A DNA stretch of 5,081 nucleotides from an uncultured Nocardiopsis sp. (GCA_937957845.1 CALGOD010000869.1:1-5081); one strand, 5' to 3'; positions 1-5,081 are shown, counted from the stretch's first letter. Made by a program: numbers and translations. The notes: generated from the letters alone by a model not told the origin.

Positions 1-741
1 AGGGAGGCGTCACTGACCGAGAAGCCCGTACTGGCCGTGGACGAGCCCGCCGCCCGACCGCAGTCCCCTCCGCCGGTCCCGGGGGTGGTCGCCACGGGCG
101 ATGAGGACGTGGACTGTGAGAAGGCCAAGTGCATAGCGTTGACCTTCGACGACGGCCCGGCCGAGACGACGCCGCACCTGCTCGACCTGCTGGCGGAGGA
201 GGAGGTGACGGTCTCCTTCTTCCTGAACGGCAACCCGACACTGACCCGCCCCTCCGTACTGCGGCGTGCCTACGCGGAGGGGCACGAGATCGCCAGCCAC
301 AACGACCTTCACGAGCACATGCCGGAGTATTTCTCCGAGGAGGAACTGGTCGGTCAGGTGGCCGCGGTGAGCGCGATGGTCCGTCGTCAGACCGGCCACA
401 CCGTGGAGCTGTTCCGTCCGCCGTTCGGGGACAGCTCACCCGCCGTGCTGAAGGAGATCGGCAGGCAGGACATGGCCGAGATCCTGTGGAGCCAGGACAG
501 CCAGGACTGGACCGGCCTGAATCGCGACGAGATCGTGAAAAGCGTGGTGGAGGAGGCCGAGCCCGGCGCGGTGGTGCTGCTGCACGACACCCTGGCACCG
601 ACCCTGGCGGCCACCCCGGAGATCATCGAGCGCCTGCGGGAGGAAGGGTACGAGTTCGTGACCGTCAGCCGGATCTACGACGACCTCGAAGCAGGGAAGA
701 GCTACCCGCCCGAGGGGCTGAGCGACCCCGCCCAGGCCTGA
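1..741 (+). CDS. Polysaccharide deacetylase (NodB domain, carbohydrate esterase 4), 5'-truncated by window edge
   Basis: This metal-dependent enzyme family removes acetyl groups from N-acetylglucosamine-type glycans, usually peptidoglycan or chitin-like polymers, outside the membrane. The NodB motifs appear in order. TFDDGP at nt 142-159 supplies the catalytic base Asp and the metal-ligand Asp. HNDLH at 298-312 supplies the two His metal ligands. RPPFG lies at 415-429, WSQDSQDW at 487-510 and LLHD at 577-588. The active site therefore looks complete, except that motif 2 has Asn where Ser or Thr is usual. Two Cys just before the domain (nt 115-117 and 130-132) could form a disulfide, fitting an exported protein. 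The frame is open back to base 1 through a Pro-rich linker. The GTG at 37 is an available start, but there is no signal peptide after it, so the true start and export signal probably lie upstream of the window. The C-terminus is intact (TGA at 739-741). Exact substrate is unknown. Confidence 0.93.
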   Translation, partial: REASLTEKPVLAVDEPAARPQSPPPVPGVVATGDEDVDCEKAKCIALTFDDGPAETTPHLLDLLAEEEVTVSFFLNGNPTLTRPSVLRRAYAEGHEIASHNDLHEHMPEYFSEEELVGQVAAVSAMVRRQTGHTVELFRPPFGDSSPAVLKEIGRQDMAEILWSQDSQDWTGLNRDEIVKSVVEEAEPGAVVLLHDTLAPTLAATPEIIERLREEGYEFVTVSRIYDDLEAGKSYPPEGLSDPAQA

Positions 742-748
742 CCCCGGC

Positions 749-784
749 CCCGGTGACAGGTGGGGTGCCCCACCTGTCACCGGG
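749..784. terminator. Bidirectional hairpin terminator between converging genes
   Basis: Bases 749-765 pair perfectly with 768-784 (17 bp, no mismatch), leaving a TG at the tip. It begins 7 bp after the deacetylase stop codon and 29 bp after the pyrD stop on the opposite strand, exactly between the two converging genes, and a perfect stem works for both strands. There is no T-run on either side, which is common for actinobacterial terminators. That it terminates transcription is inferred from geometry. Confidence 0.85.
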
Positions 785-792
785 CGGCGTGT

Positions 793-900
793 CCGGTCGC
801 GAACGTCGACGGTTCAGGGGGTGTCGACGGCCTCGGGGGCCGACGTGGGCGTCTCGGCAGCGGGGCCGCCCCGGTCGCGAACGTCGGAGCCGACGGCCTC
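793..900. repeat. Imperfect duplication at the 3' end of pyrD, second copy spanning the stop codon
   Basis: Copy A (871-900) lies inside the pyrD tail. Copy B (793-834) covers the last codons, the stop and 3' flank. They share a 16-bp identity, CCGGTCGCGAACGTCG, at 793-808 and 871-886, and a 10-bp identity, CGACGGCCTC, at 825-834 and 891-900. Copy B has 12 extra bases in the middle. The two identities are offset by 78 and 66 bp, both multiples of three. Read on the minus strand, both copies keep the same frame: EAV then DVRDR inside the protein, and EAV, stop, then VDVRDR after it. Confidence 0.8.
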
Positions 901-1977
901 CTGGACGGAGCGGTGACCGGCGGCGCGCACCAGACGGGCCAGGCCCCGATGGACACGGCGGGGCCAGAGGGGACCTCCGTAGATCAGACCGGTGTAACCC
1001 TGCACGAGGGTCGCTCCGGCCCGGATCCGGTCCCAGGCGTCCTGGGGCGTCTCGATACCGCCGACGGCCACCAGGGTGACACGGTCGCCCACGCGGGCCC
1101 GCAGACGGCGCAGCACCTCCAGGGAGCGGTTCTTGAGCGGGGCACCGGACAACCCGCCGGCCCCCACCTCCTCCACATGGTCCGCGGGGGTGACCAGTCC
1201 CTCACGGGAGATGGTGGTGTTGGTGGCGATGATGCCGTCCAGTCCCTCGGCCAGGGCCAGGTCCGCGACGGCGTCGACGTCCTCGTCGGCGAGATCGGGC
1301 GCGATCTTCACCAGCAGGGGAAGCTCGGGGCGGCCCGCCTCGACGAGGGCCTCCCGTACGGCGACCAGAAGGGGGCGCAACCGCTCCACGCCTTGGAGGT
1401 CGCGTAGTCCCGGGGTGTTGGGCGAGCTGACGTTGACCACGAGGTAGTCGGCGTGGGGGGCCAACCGTCGGGCGCTGACCGCGTAGTCCGCGGGGGCCTC
1501 CTCCTCGGGGGTCACCTTGGTCTTGCCGATGTTGACGCCCAGGATGGGCCGGCGCGCTCCCGACCGGTGGTGGAGACGCTCGGCGACCAGGGCCGAGCCC
1601 TCGTTGTTGAAACCCATCCGGTTGACGATCGCGCGGTCGGCCGGCAACCGGAACAGACGCGGGACGGGGTTGCCCGGCTGGGGCTGGGCCGTGACGGTGC
1701 CGATCTCCACGAAGCCGAAGCCGAGTGCGGCCAGTCCCGAAGGGCTCTCCGCGTTCTTGTCGAAGCCCGCGGCCAGACCCAGGGGACCGGGGAACTCCCG
1801 GCCCAGAGCACGCACCCTCAGCTCCGGTTCGCGCGGCCCGAGCACCCTGCTCATGGCCGCGGCCACCCCCGGAACGGCGGCCACACCGCGCAGCGCGGCG
1901 AAGCTCAGCCTGTGGGCCTTCTCCGCGTCCATGTGGCGCAGGACCGAGCGAAAGAAGATCTGGTAGAGCACGCTCAT
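814..1977 (-). CDS. pyrD: Dihydroorotate dehydrogenase, class 2 (quinone-dependent)
   Basis: PyrD oxidises dihydroorotate to orotate, the fourth step of de novo UMP synthesis, passing electrons through FMN to membrane quinone (menaquinone in actinomycetes). Seen in the 387-residue product: an N-terminal amphipathic stretch (about residues 1-40) typical of class 2 membrane association; AAGFDKN at 69-75 and NRMGFNN at 119-125 for FMN/orotate; VNVSSPNTPGLR at 181-192, whose second Ser (185) aligns with the class 2 catalytic base (class 1 uses Cys); VKIAPD with Lys224; ATNTT at 251-255; GGLSG at 274-278; GGIE at 306-309; and GYTGLIYGGP at 327-336. The ATG at 1977 lies in an ATGA overlap with the upstream PAC2 gene. 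A weak GGAAA ribosome site (1981-1985) precedes it, so translation probably depends on coupling. About 30 residues after the conserved core form an Ala/Pro/Glu/Thr-rich tail that carries the repeat described separately. No other pyrimidine gene is nearby. Confidence 0.97.
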   Translation of the reverse strand: MSVLYQIFFRSVLRHMDAEKAHRLSFAALRGVAAVPGVAAAMSRVLGPREPELRVRALGREFPGPLGLAAGFDKNAESPSGLAALGFGFVEIGTVTAQPQPGNPVPRLFRLPADRAIVNRMGFNNEGSALVAERLHHRSGARRPILGVNIGKTKVTPEEEAPADYAVSARRLAPHADYLVVNVSSPNTPGLRDLQGVERLRPLLVAVREALVEAGRPELPLLVKIAPDLADEDVDAVADLALAEGLDGIIATNTTISREGLVTPADHVEEVGAGGLSGAPLKNRSLEVLRRLRARVGDRVTLVAVGGIETPQDAWDRIRAGATLVQGYTGLIYGGPLWPRRVHRGLARLVRAAGHRSVQEAVGSDVRDRGGPAAETPTSAPEAVDTP

Positions 1978-1994
1978 CCGTTTCCGTCACCCTC
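1974..1994 (-). promoter_or_regulatory. ATGA stop/start overlap and weak ribosome site coupling PAC2 gene to pyrD
   Basis: On the minus strand the TGA of the PAC2 gene (1976-1974) shares bases with the ATG of pyrD (1977-1975). The only purine-rich elements upstream are GGAAA at 1985-1981, 3 nt from the ATG, and GAGGG at 1994-1990, 12 nt away. Neither is a well-spaced Shine-Dalgarno site. This favours re-initiation by ribosomes finishing the upstream gene and near-equal expression of both proteins. Confidence 0.8.
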
Positions 1995-2900
1995 GCGTTC
2001 GGCGAGGTAGCGTTCGAGTTCGGCGCCGAGCTCCTCGGCGGTGGGCAGTCGGGTCTCGTCCTCGGCGAGCGGGAGCACGGGACGGTCCTCGGGGTCGGTC
2101 CGTGCGGACATGATGTCGTCGTACTGGCGTTCCAGGTTGGCCACGACACGTTGGACCTCCGCGGAGGCCGCGACCTGTTCCTCGATGTCGGCGTCGGTCG
2201 TGCCGGCGGCCTGCTCCAGTGTGCTGGTGGGCAGGGCCAGACCGGTGGCCGTGGCCACGTACTCGGTGGCGGCGATGGCCGCACGCGGGTACTGCGACTG
2301 GGCCAGGTAGCTCGGTACGTGAATGGCGTAGCCGATGAAGTCGTGGCCCCTCTCCCCCAACCGGTACTCCAGCAGCGAGACGGCGCTGCCGGGCACCTCG
2401 ACGCGTCCGATCCACGAGCTGTGACCCTCGACCAGTTCGGGACGTGTGGCGTGAGGGGTGACCGTGATCGGTCGGGTGTGCGGGACCGCCATGGGGATGC
2501 CGTGCACGCTGATGGACAGTGTGACGGAGAAGTGCTCGACGAGCCGGGTGACGGCGGCGCAGAAAGCCTCCCACTCCAGGTCCGGTTCCGGTCCGTGCAG
2601 GAGGAGGAAGGGGGCTCCCTCCTCGTCGTGCATCCGGTACAGGGCGAGCTTGGGCGCGTCGTAGGAGGTCCAGGTGTTCTCGACGAAGGTCATCGTCGGT
2701 CGGCGTGACCGGTAGTCCACCAGACGGTCACCGTCGAAGGTCACCACCTCCTCCGCGGTGAGCCGGTCGAACAGCGATGCGACCATCTGGCGTCCGGCGT
2801 GACCGGCGTCCACGAAGCCGTCCAGAAAGACGAGCATCGCCAGCCCGGCGACGTCCTCGAAGCCAGGGTGGAGTTGGTACAGGTCTGCGGAATCACGCAC
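1974..2900 (-). CDS. PAC2 family protein (proteasome assembly chaperone-like)
   Basis: This matches the actinobacterial PAC2 family, whose name comes from homology to a eukaryotic 20S proteasome assembly chaperone. Its function in bacteria is not settled. Counting from the GTG at 2900 (308 residues), family landmarks are LDGFVDAGHAGR at 26-37, DRLVDYRSRRP at 58-68, LLLHGPEPDLEWE at 99-111, HGIPMAVPHTRP at 133-144, and a charged helical C-terminus (about 236-306) ending EREGDGNG. There is no signal peptide or membrane segment, so it is cytosolic. The frame extends to another GTG at 3017, giving 347 residues. I prefer 2900: the family begins near the LYQLHP segment, the extra 39 codons have about 10 A/T third bases (unusually many here), and they contain a repeat shared with non-coding DNA. 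GGAG at 2914-2911 is a rather distant ribosome site for it. The protein lacks a terminal hydrophobic-Tyr-X tail, so proteasome docking is not indicated. It is cotranscribed with pyrD. Confidence 0.88.
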   Translation of the reverse strand: MRDSADLYQLHPGFEDVAGLAMLVFLDGFVDAGHAGRQMVASLFDRLTAEEVVTFDGDRLVDYRSRRPTMTFVENTWTSYDAPKLALYRMHDEEGAPFLLLHGPEPDLEWEAFCAAVTRLVEHFSVTLSISVHGIPMAVPHTRPITVTPHATRPELVEGHSSWIGRVEVPGSAVSLLEYRLGERGHDFIGYAIHVPSYLAQSQYPRAAIAATEYVATATGLALPTSTLEQAAGTTDADIEEQVAASAEVQRVVANLERQYDDIMSARTDPEDRPVLPLAEDETRLPTAEELGAELERYLAEREGDGNG

Positions 2901-2986
2901 CAGTTCTCGTCTCCAGAAAAAGTCGGGTAGCAGGGACCGGCGGTGGTCGAGGCCATCGGGAGGCTCGTGAACGTCCCAGCCTGCCG

Positions 2987-3081
2987 CCGCCCGGAGTGCC
3001 GTGTCCTGCTTGTCCACATTACCGACCCCGTGTCAGAACCGACGAGCCATGCGACCTCCGTCACACCGCCCGGAGTCCGTG
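2987..3081 (-). repeat. Near-identical 16/17-bp direct repeat pair upstream of PAC2 gene
   Basis: The plus-strand core CCGCCCGGAGT occurs at 2987-2997 and 3066-3076, and both copies continue as CCGTG after either one extra G (2987-3003) or none (3066-3081). On the coding (minus) strand they read CACGGCACTCCGGGCGG and CACGGACTCCGGGCGG. The copies are 79 bp apart, same orientation, both upstream of the preferred PAC2 start. They could be paired binding sites or chance in GC-rich DNA. No regulator is assigned. Confidence 0.5.
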
Positions 3082-3119
3082 CTCATGGCGGTCGGTCGGG
3101 CTTCGGTGGCCCGGTACAC

Positions 3120-3151
3120 GCTCTCGGGGCCCATGGGGGTCATCCGAGAGC
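3120..3151 (-). terminator. Possible hairpin terminator after the ABC-class ATPase gene
   Basis: Bases 3120-3127 (GCTCTCGG) pair perfectly with 3144-3151 (CCGAGAGC), an 8-bp stem around a 16-base loop that itself contains CCCATGGG (3130-3137). It lies 34 bp downstream of the ATPase stop codon. There is no T-run. By position it would end the ATPase transcript before the PAC2-pyrD unit, but an operator role for the same palindrome cannot be excluded. Confidence 0.45.
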
Positions 3152-3155
3152 ACAC

Positions 3156-3182
3156 GGCACGTCCGGCGGGACCTCGCGTGCC
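3156..3182 (-). other. Short stem directly after the ATPase stop codon
   Basis: GGCACG at 3156-3161 pairs with CGTGCC at 3177-3182 (6 bp, 15-base loop), beginning 3 bp after the ATPase stop. With the larger stem at 3120-3151 it makes two successive hairpins in the 3' end of that transcript. A 6-bp stem is common by chance in DNA this rich in G and C, so it is only a candidate part of a terminator or 3'-end stabiliser. Confidence 0.3.
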
Positions 3183-3185
3183 CGC

Positions 3186-4934
3186 TCAGCGCATCCCGAT
3201 CACCCTCAGGGTGCGCAGTCTGTTGAGGACCGCGGCGATCTCGTACCGGCGGGGCAGGACGTAGTCGCCGCCGAAGTCCGCGCCGAGCAGGGTGACGCCC
3301 TCTCCGTCCAGGGCCCGCCCAAGGGAGTCCAGCGCCTCGCCGACCGTGCGCGTGCCGTCCAGGTGGCGTCCCCTGACGAGCTCGCGCAGGGCGAGTCCGG
3401 CTCCGGTGATCTGACCGGGGTCGGCGAACTGCTCGACGGCGCGCACGTCGACGTCGCTCTCGCCGAACACCAGCACGTCGGTGTCGCGGCGTTTGATCCT
3501 GCCCCTGCCCCGGGAGGTGGTGTCGTCCACCGAGGCGGGGTCGACCACCCGCGCGCGTGGCGGGGTGAAGTCGGCGTCGGTGCGTTCGCGGGCCAGTTCC
3601 CGAGCCCGCTCGGAGACGTCGTGCGGATGGTAGGCGTCGAGCATGATCACCTGGTCGGCCACGTCGAAGTAGTCGCCGCTGCCGCCCATGACCAGGACCG
3701 TGGAGACCCCGTGGTCGCGGTACAGGGGACGGACCAGGTCGATGAAGGGGACCAGTGGCTCCCGGTCTCCGTGCACGAGGGCCTGCATGCGTTCGTCACG
3801 GATCATCAGATTGGTGGCCGTGGAGTCCTCGTCCACCAGCAACGTCAGGGACCCCGCCTCCACCGCCTCGCAGATGTTGGCGGCCTGGGAGGTGGACCCC
3901 GAGGCGTTCTCGGTGCGGAACTCGCCGGTGTCGGCTCCTGTGGGCAGGTTGCGCACGAAGGGAGCGACGTCCACGCACTCGACCCGGCGCCCCTCCTCCG
4001 CGCGGATCTTGACCGCGTCCTCCCGGGTCACCACCAGTTCGCGGCCGTCACCGGGCACGTGGTCGTAGACTCCACGCTCCAAGGCGTGCAGCAGCGTGGA
4101 CTTGCCATGGAAGCCGCCGCCGACGATGAGGGTGATGCCCTCGGGGACGCCCATACCGCTCACGGTGCCGTGGTGGGGCAGCTCGACGCTCACACGCAGA
4201 CTCTCGGGAGAGGTGAAGGGCACCGCTCCCCGGGTCATGGGCTCGTCACTGACACCGCTGCGCCTGGGCAGGATCGCACCGTCGGCGACGAAGGCGACCA
4301 GCCCGCGCTCCCCCAGTCGGGAACGCAGGGCCACCGCGTCCGCCACAGCGTCGGCGAAGGCGACCGCCTCCTCGACGTCGATCTCCTCCCAGTCCAGTCC
4401 GTCGACCAGGTCGGGCAGAGTGCGGCACAGTTCGCGCTCGGCCGTGCGGCCGTCGATACGGCGACCGTGGCCCGGAAGGTCGATACCGATGCGCAGGTCG
4501 ACACCACCGTCGGTGAGCCGGCAGGAGGAACGTTCGATGACCTCCTGACCCCCGACGTCGATCCTGAGCAGCGACCCCCGTAGCAACCGGTGGGCCCGCC
4601 GTCCCAGGTAGTCGGCGGTGGCGCGACGGCGTACCGGGTCGCCCCAGGCGCTCTCGGGGACACCGCTGTCCGGAACGAGCACACGCACGCGTGAGGGCGG
4701 AGCGAAGGGGTCGGCCTGTACCCGCTGCACGGTCAGGGTGAAGTCACCGAAGTCCCAGTCCCCACGAAGGGACTTGTAACGCCCGTAGGAGGCCCCGTCC
4801 ATACGCAGGAGTTCCTCGGAGAGGCGGGCGTCGTCGCGTACTCCGCGCAGGGGCTCCGGTTCGGGTCTGTGCCCACCGCCGCGGCCTCCGCCTCCCCGCC
4901 GACGCCCCCGGCCGTCACCGTGACGTGAGTTCAT
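3186..4934 (-). CDS. Predicted ATPase of the ABC class (ABC_ATPase family, COG3044/PF09818 type)
   Basis: This is a soluble ABC-fold ATPase of 582 residues with no membrane segments, so it is not a transporter subunit. The N-terminal family domain is recognisable at about 40-85 (MDGASYGRYKSLRGDWDFGD, then DPFAPPSR). Walker A is GGGFHGKST at 272-280 (nt 4121-4095). SGSTSQAANI at 345-354 sits where an ABC signature would be, though it is not LSGGQ. Walker B is LTLLVDED at 363-370 with Asp368 and catalytic Glu369, followed by STATNLMIRD at 371-380. The C-terminal domain has VEQFADPGQ at 500-508 and ends PRRYEIAAVLNRLRTLRV. All catalytic motifs are intact. The family includes trypanosome MRB1590, a mitochondrial RNA-binding protein, so an RNA-linked role is possible but unproven in bacteria. 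Residues 8-21 are Gly/Arg-rich and 475-483 strongly basic, both suitable for nucleic acid contact. The ATG at 4934 has a strong purine-rich ribosome site. Met45 is unlikely to be the start because conserved sequence precedes it. Confidence 0.92.
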   Translation of the reverse strand: MNSRHGDGRGRRRGGGGRGGGHRPEPEPLRGVRDDARLSEELLRMDGASYGRYKSLRGDWDFGDFTLTVQRVQADPFAPPSRVRVLVPDSGVPESAWGDPVRRRATADYLGRRAHRLLRGSLLRIDVGGQEVIERSSCRLTDGGVDLRIGIDLPGHGRRIDGRTAERELCRTLPDLVDGLDWEEIDVEEAVAFADAVADAVALRSRLGERGLVAFVADGAILPRRSGVSDEPMTRGAVPFTSPESLRVSVELPHHGTVSGMGVPEGITLIVGGGFHGKSTLLHALERGVYDHVPGDGRELVVTREDAVKIRAEEGRRVECVDVAPFVRNLPTGADTGEFRTENASGSTSQAANICEAVEAGSLTLLVDEDSTATNLMIRDERMQALVHGDREPLVPFIDLVRPLYRDHGVSTVLVMGGSGDYFDVADQVIMLDAYHPHDVSERARELARERTDADFTPPRARVVDPASVDDTTSRGRGRIKRRDTDVLVFGESDVDVRAVEQFADPGQITGAGLALRELVRGRHLDGTRTVGEALDSLGRALDGEGVTLLGADFGGDYVLPRRYEIAAVLNRLRTLRVIGMR

Positions 4935-4937
4935 CGT

Positions 4938-4946
4938 CCTCCCCCT
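4938..4946 (-). promoter_or_regulatory. Strong ribosome binding site of the ABC-class ATPase gene
   Basis: On the minus strand AGGGGGAGG (4946-4938) ends 3 nt before the ATG at 4934. The long purine run lets 16S rRNA pair at several registers, so the short spacing from the last GGAGG is not a problem. It is the best Shine-Dalgarno sequence in the window and supports ATG 4934 over the internal ATG at residue 45. Confidence 0.8.
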
Positions 4947-4981
4947 GAGTGTGGCCTTGCGTTGCTCCGGTCAGGTTAGGG

Positions 4982-5051
4982 CCTCTCCCGACCCGCCGTG
5001 GCGGATCCCAGGGCGTCCTGCGCGCGATTTCGCCGGGACCGACGGGAGAGG
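4982..5051. repeat. 9-bp inverted repeat upstream of the ABC-class ATPase gene
   Basis: CCTCTCCCG at 4982-4990 is the exact reverse complement of CGGGAGAGG at 5043-5051. The 52 bp between contain two further small palindromes, CCGCC-GT-GGCGG (4993-5004) and GCGA-TT-TCGC (5024-5033), so a branched structure is possible. The left arm sits 3 bp from the candidate -10 element. It could be a regulator site or the 3' end of an unseen upstream transcript. Confidence 0.4.
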
Positions 5052-5081
5052 TCCTGTCGCGGTGCTCCGGTCCGCCCTTCC

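Larger units (their letters stand above)
2901..3185. other. Non-coding interval upstream of PAC2-pyrD: candidate promoter and leader region
   Basis: These 285 bp separate the PAC2 start from the stop of the ABC-class ATPase. The left part (2901-3017) is an in-frame extension of the PAC2 frame but looks non-coding: a relatively AT-rich stretch at 2904-2932, atypical third codon positions and no family similarity that I recognise. The middle contains one copy of a direct repeat whose other copy lies in the left part. The right part carries two hairpins. I could not identify a convincing -35/-10 pair on the minus strand. A TAATGT hexamer at 3021-3016 has no suitable -35. The promoter for PAC2-pyrD is expected here by position only. 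Confidence 0.5.
4935..5081 (-). promoter_or_regulatory. Upstream region of the ABC-class ATPase gene with a candidate -10 element
   Basis: No coding sequence is seen in these 147 bp. On the minus strand TAACCT (4978-4973) fits an actinobacterial TAnnnT -10 and would give a leader of about 30 nt before the ATG. No recognisable TTGAC-like -35 lies 16-19 bp upstream, so the promoter call is weak. The region also holds a 9-bp inverted repeat and a small perfect stem (CCGCC at 4993-4997 with GGCGG at 5000-5004). Confidence 0.4.

Noticed and set aside
129..1079. A 316-residue plus-strand frame overlapping the deacetylase and running into pyrD
   Set aside because: It runs through the deacetylase out of frame, across the two-way terminator and antisense to pyrD. 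It is not a real gene.
1202..2284. A 360-residue minus-strand frame overlapping pyrD and PAC2
   Set aside because: It is the wrong frame of both genes, with Pro/Arg/Gly-rich composition and no family match. The pyrD motifs are in the other frame.
1725..2708. A 327-residue plus-strand frame across pyrD and PAC2, plus similar frames at 760-1407 and 1453-2010
   Set aside because: All are opposite clear pyrD or PAC2 coding sequence, cross gene boundaries or carry Arg/Gly/Pro-rich nonsense typical of shadow frames.
1974..2900. PAC2 protein as a proteasome-docking factor
   Set aside because: The C-terminus ends in Gly/Asp/Asn residues and has no hydrophobic-Tyr-X tail. No proteasome, Pup or Mpa gene is in the window.
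2904..2932. Relatively AT-rich stretch with a T5 run as an attenuator or terminator before PAC2
   Set aside because: The bases before the T-run form no stem longer than 3-4 pairs, so no credible terminator can be drawn.
3016..3021. TAATGT on the minus strand as a -10 box for PAC2-pyrD
   Set aside because: No -35-like hexamer is present at 16-19 bp. CTGACA is nearby but only 9 bp upstream, which is too close.
2943..4583. A 546-residue plus-strand open frame opposite the ABC-class ATPase
   Set aside because: It is antisense to a gene with intact Walker motifs, has no recognisable domain, and its length is explained by strong third-position GC bias suppressing stops on the opposite strand.
1..5081. 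Defence island, mobile element, CRISPR array, tRNA/rRNA or biosynthetic cluster
   Set aside because: No transposase, integrase, regularly spaced repeats, tRNA-like folds or cluster enzymes are seen. All four genes are of chromosomal housekeeping type with similar base composition.

Overview
The window is very GC-rich bacterial DNA. Codons end mostly in G or C, GTG starts occur, and long spurious open frames lie opposite the real genes. Together with a PAC2-family protein and an actinobacterial-style secreted deacetylase, this points to an actinomycete. The protein sequences resemble those of Nocardiopsaceae (Nocardiopsis, Streptomonospora, Thermobifida), but that placement is recalled resemblance, not a search result.

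Layout from left to right: (1) the 3' part of a plus-strand gene for a NodB-fold polysaccharide deacetylase, open at the window edge. (2) A perfect 17-bp-stem hairpin at 749-784 that can terminate both converging transcripts. (3) pyrD, a class 2 (quinone-linked) dihydroorotate dehydrogenase on the minus strand, with an Ala/Pro/Thr-rich C-terminal tail partly built from a short sequence repeat that runs past the stop codon. (4) A PAC2-family (proteasome-assembly-chaperone-like) gene immediately upstream of pyrD, joined to it by a 4-bp ATGA stop/start overlap. (5) A 285-bp non-coding stretch (2901-3185) with a near-identical 16/17-bp direct repeat and, next to the upstream gene, two hairpins. 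(6) A gene for a complete 'predicted ATPase of the ABC class' (PF09818/COG3044 type) with a Gly/Arg-rich N-terminus. (7) 147 bp of upstream DNA with a strong ribosome binding site, a possible -10 element and inverted repeats.

The PAC2 gene and pyrD almost certainly form one translationally coupled transcript. The ABC-class ATPase gene, on the same strand upstream, is probably a separate unit because of the hairpins and the long gap. The deacetylase acts outside the cell on wall or other glycans and is functionally unrelated. pyrD feeds UMP synthesis, while the cellular roles of the bacterial PAC2 protein and the ABC-class ATPase are not established.

I see no mobile element, CRISPR array, RNA gene, toxin-antitoxin pair or defence system. 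The window looks like ordinary chromosomal core DNA. The points most worth checking are the pyrD 3'-end repeat, the PAC2 start site with its upstream repeat pair, the PAC2-pyrD coupling, and the poorly understood RNA-linked ATPase family.
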